Positions 13,632 through 25,498 of a stretch of DNA of 64,000 nt are shown in pieces. Source of the DNA: Anthopleura xanthogrammica (Eukaryota; Cnidaria; Anthozoa; Actiniaria; Actiniidae); the NCBI GenBank assembly GCA_964019055.1, contig OZ025207.1, forward strand, positions 18,067,730-18,131,729. The letters run 5' to 3'. Under the pieces are notes generated by a model. That model saw only the letters and a program-made list of their open reading frames with translations, was not told where the DNA came from and did no database searches. Each line of letters starts with the position of its first letter. Position 1 is the stretch's first letter. The translations under genes and the position numbers were made by a program.

Positions 13632-14883
13632 TTTTAGAATTGCATCAGGTTAAAAGATGGCTGCACGCGGCATCCACGCTACCTTATTTCGGCCGACGTT
13701 TCCGCGGCTGCTGAGAGACCTATAGTAAAATCCTGCTGATGAGAACAATCTTTTCCCAAGTCAGCTGAAAAAGATTGTATCACTGAGAAATCAGACCACT
13801 TATAGGGATCTAGTTTTAGTATAACAGACACAGAATCTGTAACTAACACTTGTTTGCAGTCAACGTCAAATCGGTCAAATTTATTTCAAATCATTATATT
13901 TTCGACACATTTCCCCAAAATTGTTTTTCCAATTAATTTCACAAGAAAAATAAGCGAATATTTAAATTTGTAGCCCAAATAATGTCTCTTATACATTTTG
14001 AGGTCTAAAACAAAGACTTCAATGGCGAGTTCTTGATTTACTAGCTTGTAATCAGACGTGCTTTGCATTCTATACTCGAAGCTTCTCCACCTTAGGACGT
14101 GCGTAAAAGTGCGCAGCATGTCTCTTCATCTTACATTACGGTCCAGTTCAATGTTATTGAATAACGTACACTCAAAAGTGAGTTTTCGAGTGTTGCCACT
14201 TGGCAAAAGAAAACTTTTTTGATTCTTAAAACCCAGCATTTAGGCTCTACCAAGATTTGAAGTGCATTTGTCAAAGAAAAAGAAATGGAAATGTTGGCAA
14301 TGTTTACATCTCTGGACAAAGTGCTGAACTGTTTACTTCCTCTCGTTCGATTGTTGCAGAGAACTTTTTTGTCATTAAGCATTGAACGCGGTTATTTGAG
14401 CATCTGGCCGCGGAAATTGGCTCTTTCAAGAAGCTGTTATTTGACCGACTTTGGTAGCGTTTAGACGTATTGTTGAGAACCTGGAAAGTTCAATTCTAAT
14501 GAGATAAGGAAGATTAACCCTACTAACTCAACGCTACGTCAAATATTTAACACAGTAAGGTTATTAAAAAAGGGCTTTTGAAAATTAGAAAAGGGGCTTT
14601 AATCTTGTATTTTTTTTCTAATTTTGGCCCAGCAAATGCGAGTCGAGTCGGGTTCAGCGCGCCCGTCAAGCCGCAAGTCTCACGGCTCGATGGGGTGGTA
14701 ACAGCTGATTACAGCCTATTTAACGGATCGAAGATAACAGAAGTCGGAAAACTAGAGCTAATTTACCCCCTAGAAGCAATGAAACGGTGCCAAACAACTT
14801 TATGTTCAAATGTCAATAAAAGAACATCTTGTACCAGTGCTCTTTTCGGTCATGTTCAATTACATTTTGTTAGGTCTCTTTCT
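13632..14883. other. Intergenic sequence, no gene seen
   Basis: Frames of 77-102 codons on both strands (13886-14382, 14578-14886) contain no recognisable motif and no clear splice context. Confidence 0.35.
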
Positions 14884-14990
14884 TAATCATCAAGGGTTTT
14901 TCTCCGGGTTCTCCGGTTTTCCTTCCTCCACATAAACTAAGCCGTGGCCTGACTTTGATCAGCCCAGCGGGTTCTTTCAAGCCGAGGTTA
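14884..14990 (+). mobile_element. SINE body/tail fragment
   Basis: GGGTTTTTCTCCGGGTTCTC followed by CGGTTTTCCTTCCTCCACA matches, in reverse complement, the body of the tRNA-derived SINE at 63.4 kb. It is followed directly by GCCGTGGCCTGACTTTGATC, the block that forms the 56-bp satellite at 45-46.5 kb. The fragment therefore links the SINE body with the satellite unit. Confidence 0.65.
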
Positions 14991-15194
14991 TCGATGAAAT
15001 TTGAAGGTTCCGAAGTATATTTTCAGTAGACTTAGACTCGACAAGTTGCAGCATAACAGGATCTAATGGGGACCGCAAATAGATTATTGATGTGTAATTG
15101 ATTCTAATTGTTAAAACACCTAAAACCTATCTCACGCATCAAAGATGCGAATGAGTTAAGCAATTTTAATTTTAAAATATCCCTAAAAGCTTTC

Positions 15195-15440
15195 ATTTCT
15201 TAGAGGATTACTGGTGAGCAAAGAAATAGTACTTAAGGGAATGCCTTGTGGTTTGAAATGGGAAAACATTCTATCAAAGTAGATATCTCGTAAAACCTTG
15301 CCAGTGAAAAAAGAAATAAAACTCAAGGGAATGAGATGTTATATAAATTGGGACAACAGTCCATCCAAGTAAATAACTCGTAAAGCCTTGCAAGTTAACA
15401 AAGAAATAATACTCAAGGGAATGACACGAGGTTGTTGATA
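15195..15440. repeat. Three diverged ~91-bp tandem copies
   Basis: A block ending AAAGAAATA-TACT-AAGGGAATG recurs at about 15215, 15307 and 15397, with CTCGTAAAACCTTGC-type sequence between. The copies are about 75-85% alike by eye. Confidence 0.65.
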
Positions 15441-15654
15441 TGGTCTGTTTTCCCAGTTTGTCTCACAGTGGTGATCATAGTAACACTTTATGGGGTTTAA
15501 AGATAAGAGGCGCCAAAGGCCAGCCGCCCAGGCGATAGTATGCGGCTGATTTGGAGTAGATTACAATATTAGCAGCCTCTAGGCTTGAGTGCCGAGTGAA
15601 AATATATGAATAATAAATATAAGGAATCTTTTTTCCAAAGTTTCTGTTGCACTT

Positions 15655-16060
15655 CCCTACCTTTTTTAGGCCTTGTGTAGGACTAATGAGAATAAATATG
15701 CCTTGCATTTTTATAGATTTTAAGGTGATGTATAATAGATTAATGTGTTAGCAGGTCTGGGTTCAGTTAAGGGCAGTGAAAATACATTATAGATTTTTGA
15801 AAGTTATTTCAAGCTCTGTTGTACCTTTTTTAGGCCATGTGTAAGACTAATGAGAATAAATATGCCTTGCATTTTTATAGATTTTAAGGTGATGTATAAT
15901 AGATTAATGTGTTAGCAGGTCTGGGTTCAGTGAAGTGCAGTGAAAATACATTATGGATTTTTGAAAGTTATTTCAAGCTCTGTTGTACCTTTTCTTAGAC
16001 CGTGTCTGACACTAATGAGAACAAATATGCCTTCCATTTGTTATATCAATTATAGATTTT
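15655..16060. repeat. ~164-bp tandem duplication, 2.4 copies
   Basis: GACTAATGAGAATAAATATG plus TGCATTTTTATAGATTTTAA and GTTAGCAGGTCTGGGTTCAG occur at about 15680 and again 164 bp later. A third partial copy starts near 15990. The first two copies are nearly identical. Confidence 0.88.
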
Positions 16061-19000
16061 AGCACTTGACAATATCTGTTATGATTATACATGAATGTAA
16101 TTAGATTGAATCAGTTTTTTGCCATCCAGAAAAACACATAATTTCTCCTCTAATGGAAATTATCAAAACCTGAATAATTTATCATTTTGTAATGCGATAA
16201 TGTCTCGGCTCTTTAAAGACAAAATTAAAATGTATTTCGCTAAATTTTAAAAACTAGTGGGAAGGATGACAGACTCTTTCAATAATTCAATCTTTGCACA
16301 AGGTCTGCACAACGGTCATCTTCGGGAAAAATATCCTGTATGTCCGTTGAGTAGAGGTGGCCGTTGTAGAGAGGTTTCAGTTACACTATATACAAATAAA
16401 CTCATTGGTAAATATCCTGGCCGTTGGGTAGAGGTGGCCGTTGTATAAGAGAGATGAAGCACGATTTACACGACAACATTTTGAGCACGGCACTCCGAGT
16501 TCCCAGAATATGCCTTCTCATTGCTTGCTCTGGCGACCAATTTCCTTGTTTATTTATTGTTGCTTATTCCATGCCTCTTATTTCTTCACCTCTTGTATTC
16601 AATCATTTGTTCCTATATTCATAGTTAAGTTCCATCATGACGCAGCATGGCTCCCTTTTCTTTTGTGAGCCCCTTTCTTGAATATTCTTCATTTTTACAT
16701 GTTTTTATTTTCCACATCCGCAAGAGGTTTTTTTTCCTTCTTCATGCATTTTCTCGTTGTCACAGTTTCTTCCTTGAACCACTCTACCAAACAAATTCAA
16801 CAGAACACGAATCAACAAAGTCTTGAAAACTCAAATGTAGACAAATCAACGTCGAGAGGACTTCGCATCATCTCCTTTTCGATCCTCTCATGGGGCTTGC
16901 ATCATCTCATGTGATTATCCTGAACATACAATCAAACCGTTGACTTTCTCAAAAAAACTCCTCGGAAATACGGGAAATGTTAGTGAACAACTCAAGTACT
17001 ATCAAGTACGTATACACTGTTCCTTGTTCTTAACCCAGATAAGACAAAACTAGAAGAAACTAAACAAATCATATTGACGATTCCTAAATAAGCTCTTGAA
17101 AGACGGCTATTTATTTTCTGTGAAGTGTAAATGATTTGAGGGTTTCGTCAGTAAGGGTTCAGAGGAAGGAAGTGTTGAATACAAATCGATGTTATATTTC
17201 TAAATGCTGTGCCTTTATGAAAAGCAGACCGAGTTTTTCCCCGCGTCGTCGAGTCTGTGTGATGGAAAGAGGCGAGGAAACACCTTGATAATTGCGCTAA
17301 CACTCAAACAAAAGAAACAGGGGAAAAAGAAGAAAAAATAAAAAAGAAACAGAAACGATCTTCCTTCCTGGTCTTTATCTCGCAAGTTTCAGTGACACGC
17401 GATAATTTAGTATATGTTTTGCTCCCGAAGTTTCTTCTATGGAGCTCAATATTCTAGTATTTTGCTTTCCATTCTCTTTCCTTCCTTTGCTCGCTTTACT
17501 GCACGTAGTTTTAGTATAGTTTTGATAAATGTTTTTTATTCTTCCACCTCCCACGTTTGTTCACACACGACAAATTGACGGCATCTGTTCCGCCTCATAT
17601 TATCTACGGCCTTCGATGTTTACAGTCCTTGAGTTTTGCTTTCCTTTTCTTTTTCCCATTTGCACGCTTTATAGCACGTAGTCTTAGGTTATTTTTCGTG
17701 TTTCGTTCTACATATTTGTCAATAATACTATTCACGATTCACGTTCTATTGTCTTATTATTATCTACGCGGGAGAGAGCGCAGAAGACCCCACATAATTG
17801 TTCCATTATGAAGAATCTATTTTGTTTCTTTGTGAGGATCTCCGCTTCGGTTTCCAATTCAGTTTCCAATTCAGTTTCCAATTAGATAACTTCTACAACC
17901 AACCAAGAACGATCTTTATTTCATATTCAAAATTGGTCCAGAAAATACCTTGTTTTGACCACACGACCTCTTAGAACAAGTACCCTTCTAGATAAATATC
18001 AAGATATTATTTATTCATAGCGGTCAGAGACAAAAGTCGTTCAAGAAATCTCTCTTTACGGTTTATAATTACTGATTAAAATGCAAAACTGAAAAACACC
18101 AACAGACGTGTCGTGAAAATTTATGCGTTAAGCTGGGCAGAGTAACTCAGTGATCTTACTTTGTGGATATTTCCATGGGTGCGACTATTTTCCAGTTCTT
18201 TGATTGGATCAGATCAGAGCCAATCAGCGCCAATCACACTGATTACCTATTATCTATTAAATATTATCTATTCCCCTCTCAATCATGTTATTCGTAGTAT
18301 AGAAAAATACCATCGGCACCAACGTAAATATGTCAAAGAGCGGTTTTCTTCTTTCTTACTGTAGCCGTGCCGTACCTTCCCGAATACGCGTTGTGATTGG
18401 ATGGAAGACAATGGGAAACCATTTCGATGTTACGACATGTCGGTTACCGTTGTACGTGCTGTAAGCCAGTACCGTAGGTTTCCAACATATATGAAAACCG
18501 CTCTAATGTGTTATGTTGAGGTCTGGTTCATCACACGCAACACAATACAGGCATAAGTAACATGCGCATGCTCAGACACAACTTCCCTTCTCTAGCAAGT
18601 ACGAGAAAACGGAATTACTGATAAAGAGCATGGAACATACACAGCTGTGGGGGGAAAATGTAAGTAAAGCCTATAAGCCAAGCCAAGTCGTTCAACCAAG
18701 GCAACCGATAACTACCCTAAACTACTTGATTCTATTTGCAATTATAGTAATAAAATCATATAATCTACGAATATACATATGAATAGATAAAAGCATAATT
18801 GGCAAAAACCTAGGCCAACCAATGCAGACCATTCAACTAGAAATAAGCTCTAAACTCAAACTTTGTAATTTGTCTTTCTCAACTAAAAAGTAAAGTATTA
18901 AATTAAACCGCTGACCACAACTTTAACAGCTCGCAGACTACTTACTTTTTTTTAAGAACTTCGCCAAAGAGTATATTGTTGTTTTTTTTAAGATGTAGTG

Positions 19001-19292
19001 GACCTTGAGGGTTTTTTTATGACGAGACTTTCAAAACAAATTGCTCATCGTATTGAAATTTATCTAGGGATCATAATGGATCATTAGCGGCCGTCGAAAT
19101 TAGACTTGATGTTTTTCTTCAAGTACCGTTGTCATGCAGACAGCACCGATATATTTTGTTAAAATATAACTTACAATGATTTGAAAGGGCATTGCAGTGG
19201 TTTGAGTTTCTGAAACTTTTCTAGTATGAGCGCGAGAGTTTGTGCGATTTTAGTTACACGATGGTTTATTAACAAGAGATAGGGCAAAGAAG
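16061..19292. other. Intergenic sequence; one weak candidate exon
   Basis: No gene is supported. Minor features are a doubled CCGTTGNGTAGAGGTGGCCG block at about 16343 and 16421, and three short copies of CAGTTTCCAATT near 17855-17880. A 64-base stretch at 18596-18659 has splice-like borders and is treated as a weak candidate among the findings. The open frames at 16.2-17.8 kb lack recognisable domains. Confidence 0.35.
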
Positions 19293-19599
19293 AAAGGCGG
19301 TAGGCGATAGCTCAGTCCAAGATGGAAAATAATTATGGGCATACAACTTTACACTAATAATCGAGGCCATTAAAATGCATTCGTGGACTACAAACAACAC
19401 TCTGAACACTAACACTAACAAACGTCGATCTTCTCATGAACCGAACATTGTTTTCAATGCGTTCGTTCATGAGAAGATCAACAACGTTTGAACTGAACCT
19501 AAGCTTAGTGTTCTTGACGAGAGTAATAATAATAAGAACCACAAGTCATTCCAGCTATTCTTGGATCTTGGAGTGACCTATCGTTTACTGCCTTTCGCC
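19293..19599. mobile_element. MITE, copy 1 of a family seen twice
   Basis: The left end (AAAGGCGGTAGGCGATAGCT then CAGTCCAAGATGG) and the reverse complement of the right end (GGCGAAAGGCAGTAAACGAT then AGGTCACTCCAAGATCC) form imperfect terminal inverted repeats of about 35 bp. An inner palindrome around TTCTCATGAACGAACG sits at 19425-19490. It is related to the element at 20263-20473. Confidence 0.7.
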
Positions 19600-20059
19600 A
19601 TTGGTTCCGACAACCTTTTTTGAAATTAGTCTATTTATCTTACAATTCTCCAACTGAGGGCAGATGCTGAAGCAATAGGACACGAAGTCCCCTACAATGC
19701 TTTCTCATCCAAAAAAACCTTACAATTAAGAAGAAAATCCCAGCACCCCTACAGCGCTTATTCAATCGACTCAAACATGCTCTGTCGAAATTTTCTTATG
19801 ACTTGTAAGGATAAAACTTTCTGGTCATCGGAGATCCAATTATGCTTGGTTATCAACTTAGGGTGTTAAAAGTTGGAATGTAATTTTGAGGGTTTAGAGA
19901 GATTTCGATTGTAGGTTGGGACGGACGCCAATCTTTTGGTTGATATTTACAGCTGTATATATATCTATATAAACCAATAGGCAATACAATAGATATAATG
20001 GACATAATGTTTATACACATTGCCATTGTGGTGTTAATGTGCCAACTATTTAAACAATA

Positions 20060-20145
20060 GGTTTTGTCACTTCGCTTTGTTGGATTGTCCAATAGATTTC
20101 TGGTTGGCAATTTAAAAAAATAATTAATCAAAACAAACTTCGTCA
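20060..20145. repeat. Short dispersed palindromic repeat (empty-site paralogue)
   Basis: GTTGGATTGTCCAAT directly followed by AGATTTCTGGTTGGCAATTT also flanks the MITE at 62.4-62.6 kb, where the two halves are separated by about 220 bp. The locus here is the uninterrupted version. Its outer ends (CACTTCGCTTTGTT and, in reverse complement, GACGAAGTTTGTTTTGATT) are weak inverted repeats. Confidence 0.65.
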
Positions 20146-20262
20146 GCCCACCTCTGATTATTATCCTACATAAGTATTATTATCTTAAGATTTGGAATGG
20201 TGTAAGAAAATATATAATGGCATTCAAATACATTCACCTATTTCAAAAAAGGTCGTCATAGG

Positions 20263-20473
20263 TGATATGCGATAGGAAATAGAGTCATTCCAAGATCCAA
20301 GAATAGCTGGAATAACTCGTGTGTTTCTGCTTTTTATTCTCGTCAAGAACACGGAAGTTAGAGTTGAGGATATTCCGTGTTGTTTGTAGTCCACGAAACC
20401 ATTTTAAAGGGCTCGATTATTCGTGTTTAGTTGTTTGCCCATAATTCCTTTCCGTCTTGGAATGACCTATCCA
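20263..20473. mobile_element. MITE, copy 2 of the 19.3-kb family
   Basis: It contains CATTCCAAGATCCAAGAATA and TATTCTCGTCAAGAACAC, which are the reverse complement of parts of the 19.3-kb element, and ends with TCTTGGAATGACCTATCC, the inverse of its own left end. The two copies lie in opposite orientation about 700 bp apart. Confidence 0.7.
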
Positions 20474-21934
20474 TACACTGATATGAAATATGAAAAAATG
20501 AAAATATCTTTTTTTTCATGAAATAAGACGAGACAGACTCTTTTTCCCGTTCGTATTCACACCCCGGCATGTGGTATAGTAGTGTTGAAGAACAGTTCAA
20601 CGCCAGGAGAGAGTGTTTTAATGACTAGCAGCATGATACTGAGAAATAAATTTCCTCTAAAATAAAAGTAATCATCTCGTAGCACGTTTGTCGGAGCCAA
20701 ATCAAGTGAATTAAAGTGAATTATATCTCTCCGCCCTTCTTGTCGTAGCACCAAAAAAACTTTCATTTATTCTTTCTTTCTTTCTTTTTCTTCATTGTTC
20801 GATTATTAGATATTTTTGGAAACCGTTAGAAGTCAGACGAAATGTATAGCAGACATTTCAAGTCAAATTTAACATTCATTCATTCATTCATTTATTCATC
20901 CATCCATCCATCCATTGATTCATTTATTTATTCATTCATTCATTCATTCGATCGATTTTTCTTTTTTTTCCCCTTATTATTTCTCCGCGGTTGCTGTCGA
21001 TTATTAGATAGTTTTGGAAAGCGATACAAGCCACTTAAGATCGATTCCAAGTTTATAGCCGAAATTGTAAGTCAAATTTGACTTTTATTCATTCATTCAT
21101 TCATACATTCGTTTCTTTCTTTTTTTCTCATTCTTTTCCCATTCCTCTCTATTATTAGATAGTTTTACAAACCACCTCAAGCCATGCATAATTAAGATCG
21201 ATTCCAACTTTATAGCATAAATTTTAAGTTAAATTTAACTTTCGTGATGATAAAAGATGCATAACTTCTTACAAAAACATAGTTGAACCAACAGCTTGTT
21301 CCTAGGATTCCAAGACAACAGCGATGAAGTACAAAACCCTCTAATCTGTCACCTCTGCTATCCTTATCTCCCTAAATATGAAGTCCCGAAAAAGTATCCT
21401 TCGTCGTCAATCTGTTGATGAGGGAGATAGACAAGATACGCGTAGTTTGATGGCTTATGTGACAAGATGGCGTGCGATACAACTCCGTGCCGCATCCCAT
21501 CAATACACAGCAAAAATAAAAATACAGAATGTAAGGGCCGAATGGTCATTATTATAAGCCAGGCAGGGGGCAGAAGAGCTAGAGGAGGAACTACGAATGT
21601 TTTAGACTCAAAGATTCAGTATTTGTATTTTTATACAAGGTCAGTAATAAAACGCCAAGGTTTTGCAAAAATGTGGCCAAATTTTTCATTAAACACTCGA
21701 AGAAGCGCTGAGTCTTATATAATAGCAATAGTAGATGGTTCATGAGGTTTTTGATGCATGTCAATACTGAATGATTGGTTGTCTAGAAGTAACCGCTTTC
21801 TTGTCCATTAGTCGAGGAATATGATATTTTTCATTGACACAAAATCGATTTCTTGTGTTGTCTGTGTTAATTATCCATTTAGAAGGATGAAGGCGGTATT
21901 TTTCACTCAAGTTTTTTTGATACAAAAACCGACC
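20474..21934. other. Intergenic sequence with short CATT repeats
   Basis: Short (TTCA)n/(ATCC)n runs occur at 20875-20950 and 21090-21110. The flanking sequence TTATTAGATAGTTTTGGAAA-like is repeated near 20805, 21003 and 21150, with AAGTCAAATTTAACTTT-like blocks after it, so this is a decayed tandem repeat of about 170-200 bp. No gene is supported. Confidence 0.45.
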
Positions 21935-22015
21935 AGTATTGAACCCTGAAACAAACTGTGGGCTGATCAAAGTCAGGGCATGGCTAACTCACAGATCGAA
22001 ATAGAATTTAACGCA
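21935..22015 (-). mobile_element. Solo copy of the repeat that seeds the 56-bp satellite
   Basis: AACCCTGAAACAAACTGTGG, then GATCAAAGTCAGGGCATGGC and TAACTCACAGATCGAAAT ending in GAATTTAACGC matches both outer ends of the satellite at 45-46.5 kb. Here the unit is present once. Confidence 0.65.
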
Positions 22016-23582
22016 TTAGGTCTTACGGAAAAGAAAAAGAAAAAACCCAAAACATTGCATTGTGGCAACAGAAAACCACGTGACGTTAAAGATTTACCGA
22101 GCTACTTTTCGTGATATTTCGAAAGATACATGCCTTAATGAAATATGAATCCTCAACAGCAAAGTGACAATGAGAAATAAATGGAGTTATATTGTCTCCT
22201 CATTGCCTAATACTGCCACGCTTTCTTCAAGACAGAAAGGCAGGGTTAATAACATTTTACTTAATGAATGTCATTTCATTTACTTTAAAATCCTTAAAAC
22301 CTAAATCCTTCTATAACCTCATTGTTTGTAGTCTAATGATATGAGATCAAGAAACCGCAACGATAAGGCGGAGGAAATGTAATCTACCAATAAAAATGGC
22401 CGACTATTATCAATGACAAAATTCTAGCCACACGAAACTAAAATCTTGGATCTTACTTCAGACTTTTAACTCGTAATTCTGTTATTTGTTGAATAAAGAG
22501 CTTGAGTAACTTAATGTTTAGTTGATCATAAGCTGGAGTATTCTCTGACATATTCACCCGGTATTCCACTAGCCAGCTGGCCAAGATCTACAATCTTACT
22601 TTCCAAACCAGTGCAAGTGGTAGTATTTGCTTCCCTAATGTATATCTCAAGTTCATGTTCGATAAAAAGAAAATATAACTCACTCATTCAGGTATTTGTA
22701 TTTGACTTTGCGACTATGTTTGTTCTCTTGATATTGGTAACGCAGTCACCTCTGATGAGTATGTGGAATTAATTCTGATTATTTCTTTTGTCATCTATGA
22801 GGTAACCATTATATAAGGGTTTAAAGAAACTTCCCCTTGAAGAAATATCTGTATTTTACTCAGAAACAAAAGGAATTGGAGCTTGAGTTCGCTTGGATGT
22901 GTTTACAGATAAAAATATCAAGGCAGGTGCAAAGGAATATTTACAATATGATTTTATTCCTTGTACCTTGGACGTGTGATCGCTCCATCATTTTAACTGC
23001 CTGATGCTTTAATCATATTCCTCCCGAAACAACCCTAGTAACAAACAAACTGATTGGATCGACTTTGTTTTTTTTATCTCTGATTATCAATCATTTAGTA
23101 CTGAGAGCGGTAGTGTCCAACTTCTACTGGGTGGTTGTATTCATCAATTCTATCTATTTATTTACTCAATATTATTGGACATATTAAAGAATTGAATGGA
23201 TTTTCATTTATAGTTCGGATATCAAATTTTACACCTTTCGAATCCTTGTTTTTCTTCCTCAAAAATTTAATTAAAATTTCTATTTTCGAAAAATTAATCG
23301 GACGTAGGAGAAATTTATCACTGAAAGTTCGAGCAATATCACTGATTACTCGGGATAAATCTGGGGTAAGCAACTATGAGATGTTGCACGGGTGTCTTGA
23401 AACGTAATGATAGTAATTTCATGGATCAATTTGTTTCTTTTTTTTTTTTTTTTTTCCTGATAATAAGTGAAGCCTCCTCAATAGTTTAGTAAATAAATGT
23501 CCCGTAGATCATTGGCGATTCAGGCAAAACTGTCTGTGTTTCGACTCATTTCCTTGAGTGAAGTGTCTGTCAAACTGTTATT
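22016..23582. other. Intergenic sequence, no gene seen
   Basis: Frames on both strands at 23135-23407 overlap each other and have no recognisable domain. A T16-type homopolymer lies near 23440. No other structure is seen. Confidence 0.35.
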
Positions 23583-24487
23583 TCAGCTTGCATTCAAACT
23601 GCCAAGTTCAAACTGACTCATATTTTGGTCGAACAGTTCGTAGACGTAGAAATAGGTTCCTTCCTGTCGGAGAAGATTCTTATTGATGAGCGAGAACACT
23701 TGACGACCAGGATTGATTTGGTCGGCCAGACTGTTTACTTCTAGGGTCATTTCTCGCAGTTTTCTTGTCTGAATTTCTACAAAAAATAAAGGCTATTTTA
23801 TGTTTACCTAAAATGAAAACAGAGCGTCAAGTAGAGTTGTTTCTGTTTGACTTAACAATGGCGTGCAGCGAATTAAAATAACACTAAACGAACAAGCACA
23901 TAGTATTGTTTGAGCTTCTGTTCCCATGCTTGAATTTCAGACCGACTTATCTGGAAAATTCCACGTTTTTCGCATTTCTTTTCTTTCCTTTTTCGCCGTT
24001 ACTTCATTACTAATTTACGAACGCTTCACATTTTCACAAGAAACTGAATTGAATATAATTTCAAGTGTGTGGCTGTCAACTTAACAAAACTGACCGAATA
24101 GAATAAATTGAGAACAACATTCTAGCGACAAAATTCCAAAAATAGTACTCGCAAACATTGTGATTTTGAGATCCAGCTTGAATTTTAAAAGACTTTTAAA
24201 AAAAAATTATTAAAATAATATAAAATAATTATATCGTTACTATAAATAAATGAAAATTCCCCGCTCGTACATTAAATGAATTATATCGATCGCTGGAGAC
24301 ATATGATAAAAACATATTTACTAAGGAATATTATTGGCAGGAATATAAGTTTGAGAACAAATTTGTTTTTCAATTTTCTTTGCAAGTCTTTCGATTTTAC
24401 TGATACAAATAAAATTGACTCCGTAGCTGAGTGATAATGTAAGGGGTATTGTTTGACAACATTGACGACATTCATTATCTGAGTTCT
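23583..24487 (-). CDS. Unrecognised gene, probable 3' exons (C-terminal part)
   Basis: Read on the minus strand, three exons can be chained with matching phases. The terminal exon (23776-23583) follows the acceptor TTTTTTGTAG, runs 63 codons (KLREMTLEVNSLADQI..., then QVFSLINKNLLRQEGTYFYV...) and ends with TGA. A 61-base exon (23950-23890; SEIQAWEQKLKQYYVL) follows acceptor TTTTCCAG and ends at a GTTTAG donor, leaving a 113-bp intron. A weaker exon (24487 to about 24401) follows acceptor TTTGTTTCAG. The protein is charged and Gln/Leu-rich, suggesting helical or coiled-coil structure; there is no signal peptide or membrane segment. I do not recognise the family. The terminal exon is the best supported; the upstream start is unknown and may lie beyond the GPCR. 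Exon 24487 is also open in a second frame, so its frame is uncertain. Confidence 0.45.
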
Positions 24488-25498
24488 CTGAAACAAAACA
24501 ATGTCTTGGCTTCTCTTATTTACATAGAAAGGTTTCGTCTATGAAGGGAAGGTTTTTTTTGTTTCGTTTTTAGAAGTCAACAATTCAAACATATAGGCTC
24601 TTGTGCTTATTAGAGGTCGCTACTGTGGCTTTGATCGGAGGATAACTCACTTAACCCTCGGTGTTTCTAGTCGTTAACGAGGGAATAATTTATGCAGTTT
24701 TTTTTTTCCTCGAGGCACCAGGGAGAGCTTATGTTCTCACAACTTTGTCATCACTCACTCGGTACACTTAACAACTTGATATATCCTAGTACTTTGATAC
24801 AATAAAGTCTTAAAAAAGCTCGCCTGCTTTAGAAAAGTCTCGAAAAAGTCATAATTTTCTCCCACACATCTGCATGTGCATATTATATATGTTTTCTCTT
24901 TAAATCTTTTATCTTCATTTTTTACACGTATATATATATTTATTTATACCACAGGTATATATATACATATATAATATATGTGTATACTCATGTGTATGTA
25001 ATATATATACATATATACGCGCACATATGAAGGGATTTAATGAAATTGAGAGGTCAGATATGACTGAAATTGCAAAAGATTTATTCAGCGGCCTCTTCTA
25101 GTTACTCACTGCTAATAAACAGTTATGTGGGTGTAAGACCGTTGCCTCGAGCAAAAACTGACCTAAATAAAACAGCATACACATATGTTAATATATCTAT
25201 TCAGTTTTCCACTGCTTACCTAATACAAATTATCCTACCGTAGATTTCGTTGGTAGATTTAGTTGGTGTTTAACTTCGACCAGTTAGCGAACGATCAAAC
25301 TCAGTTATATATTGATGTATTGAAAAATGTGGTTCTTCTATCCTGCGGTGCTGTCGATCACAATTTAACTCCATTTGAAATCATGTTATGAGATGACGGG
25401 GAATGGAAGGATAGAAGAATGATGATCATGAAGTTTTAATATTAATCACAATAAGGATGCTCTTTCTTGATATCTTGGTTACATTAAACAATAATAAT
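24488..25498. other. Intergenic or 3' UTR sequence; AT dinucleotide tracts
   Basis: Between 24880 and 25030 there are several TATATA/CATATA runs. Minus-strand AATAAA occurs near 25079-25084 and could serve the GPCR transcript. No further exon is supported. Confidence 0.4.

Noticed and set aside
23135..23407. 90-codon plus frame and 71-codon minus frame over the same bases
   Set aside because: Both strands are open at once in AT-rich sequence, neither has a recognisable motif, and neither joins the nearby exon chain convincingly.
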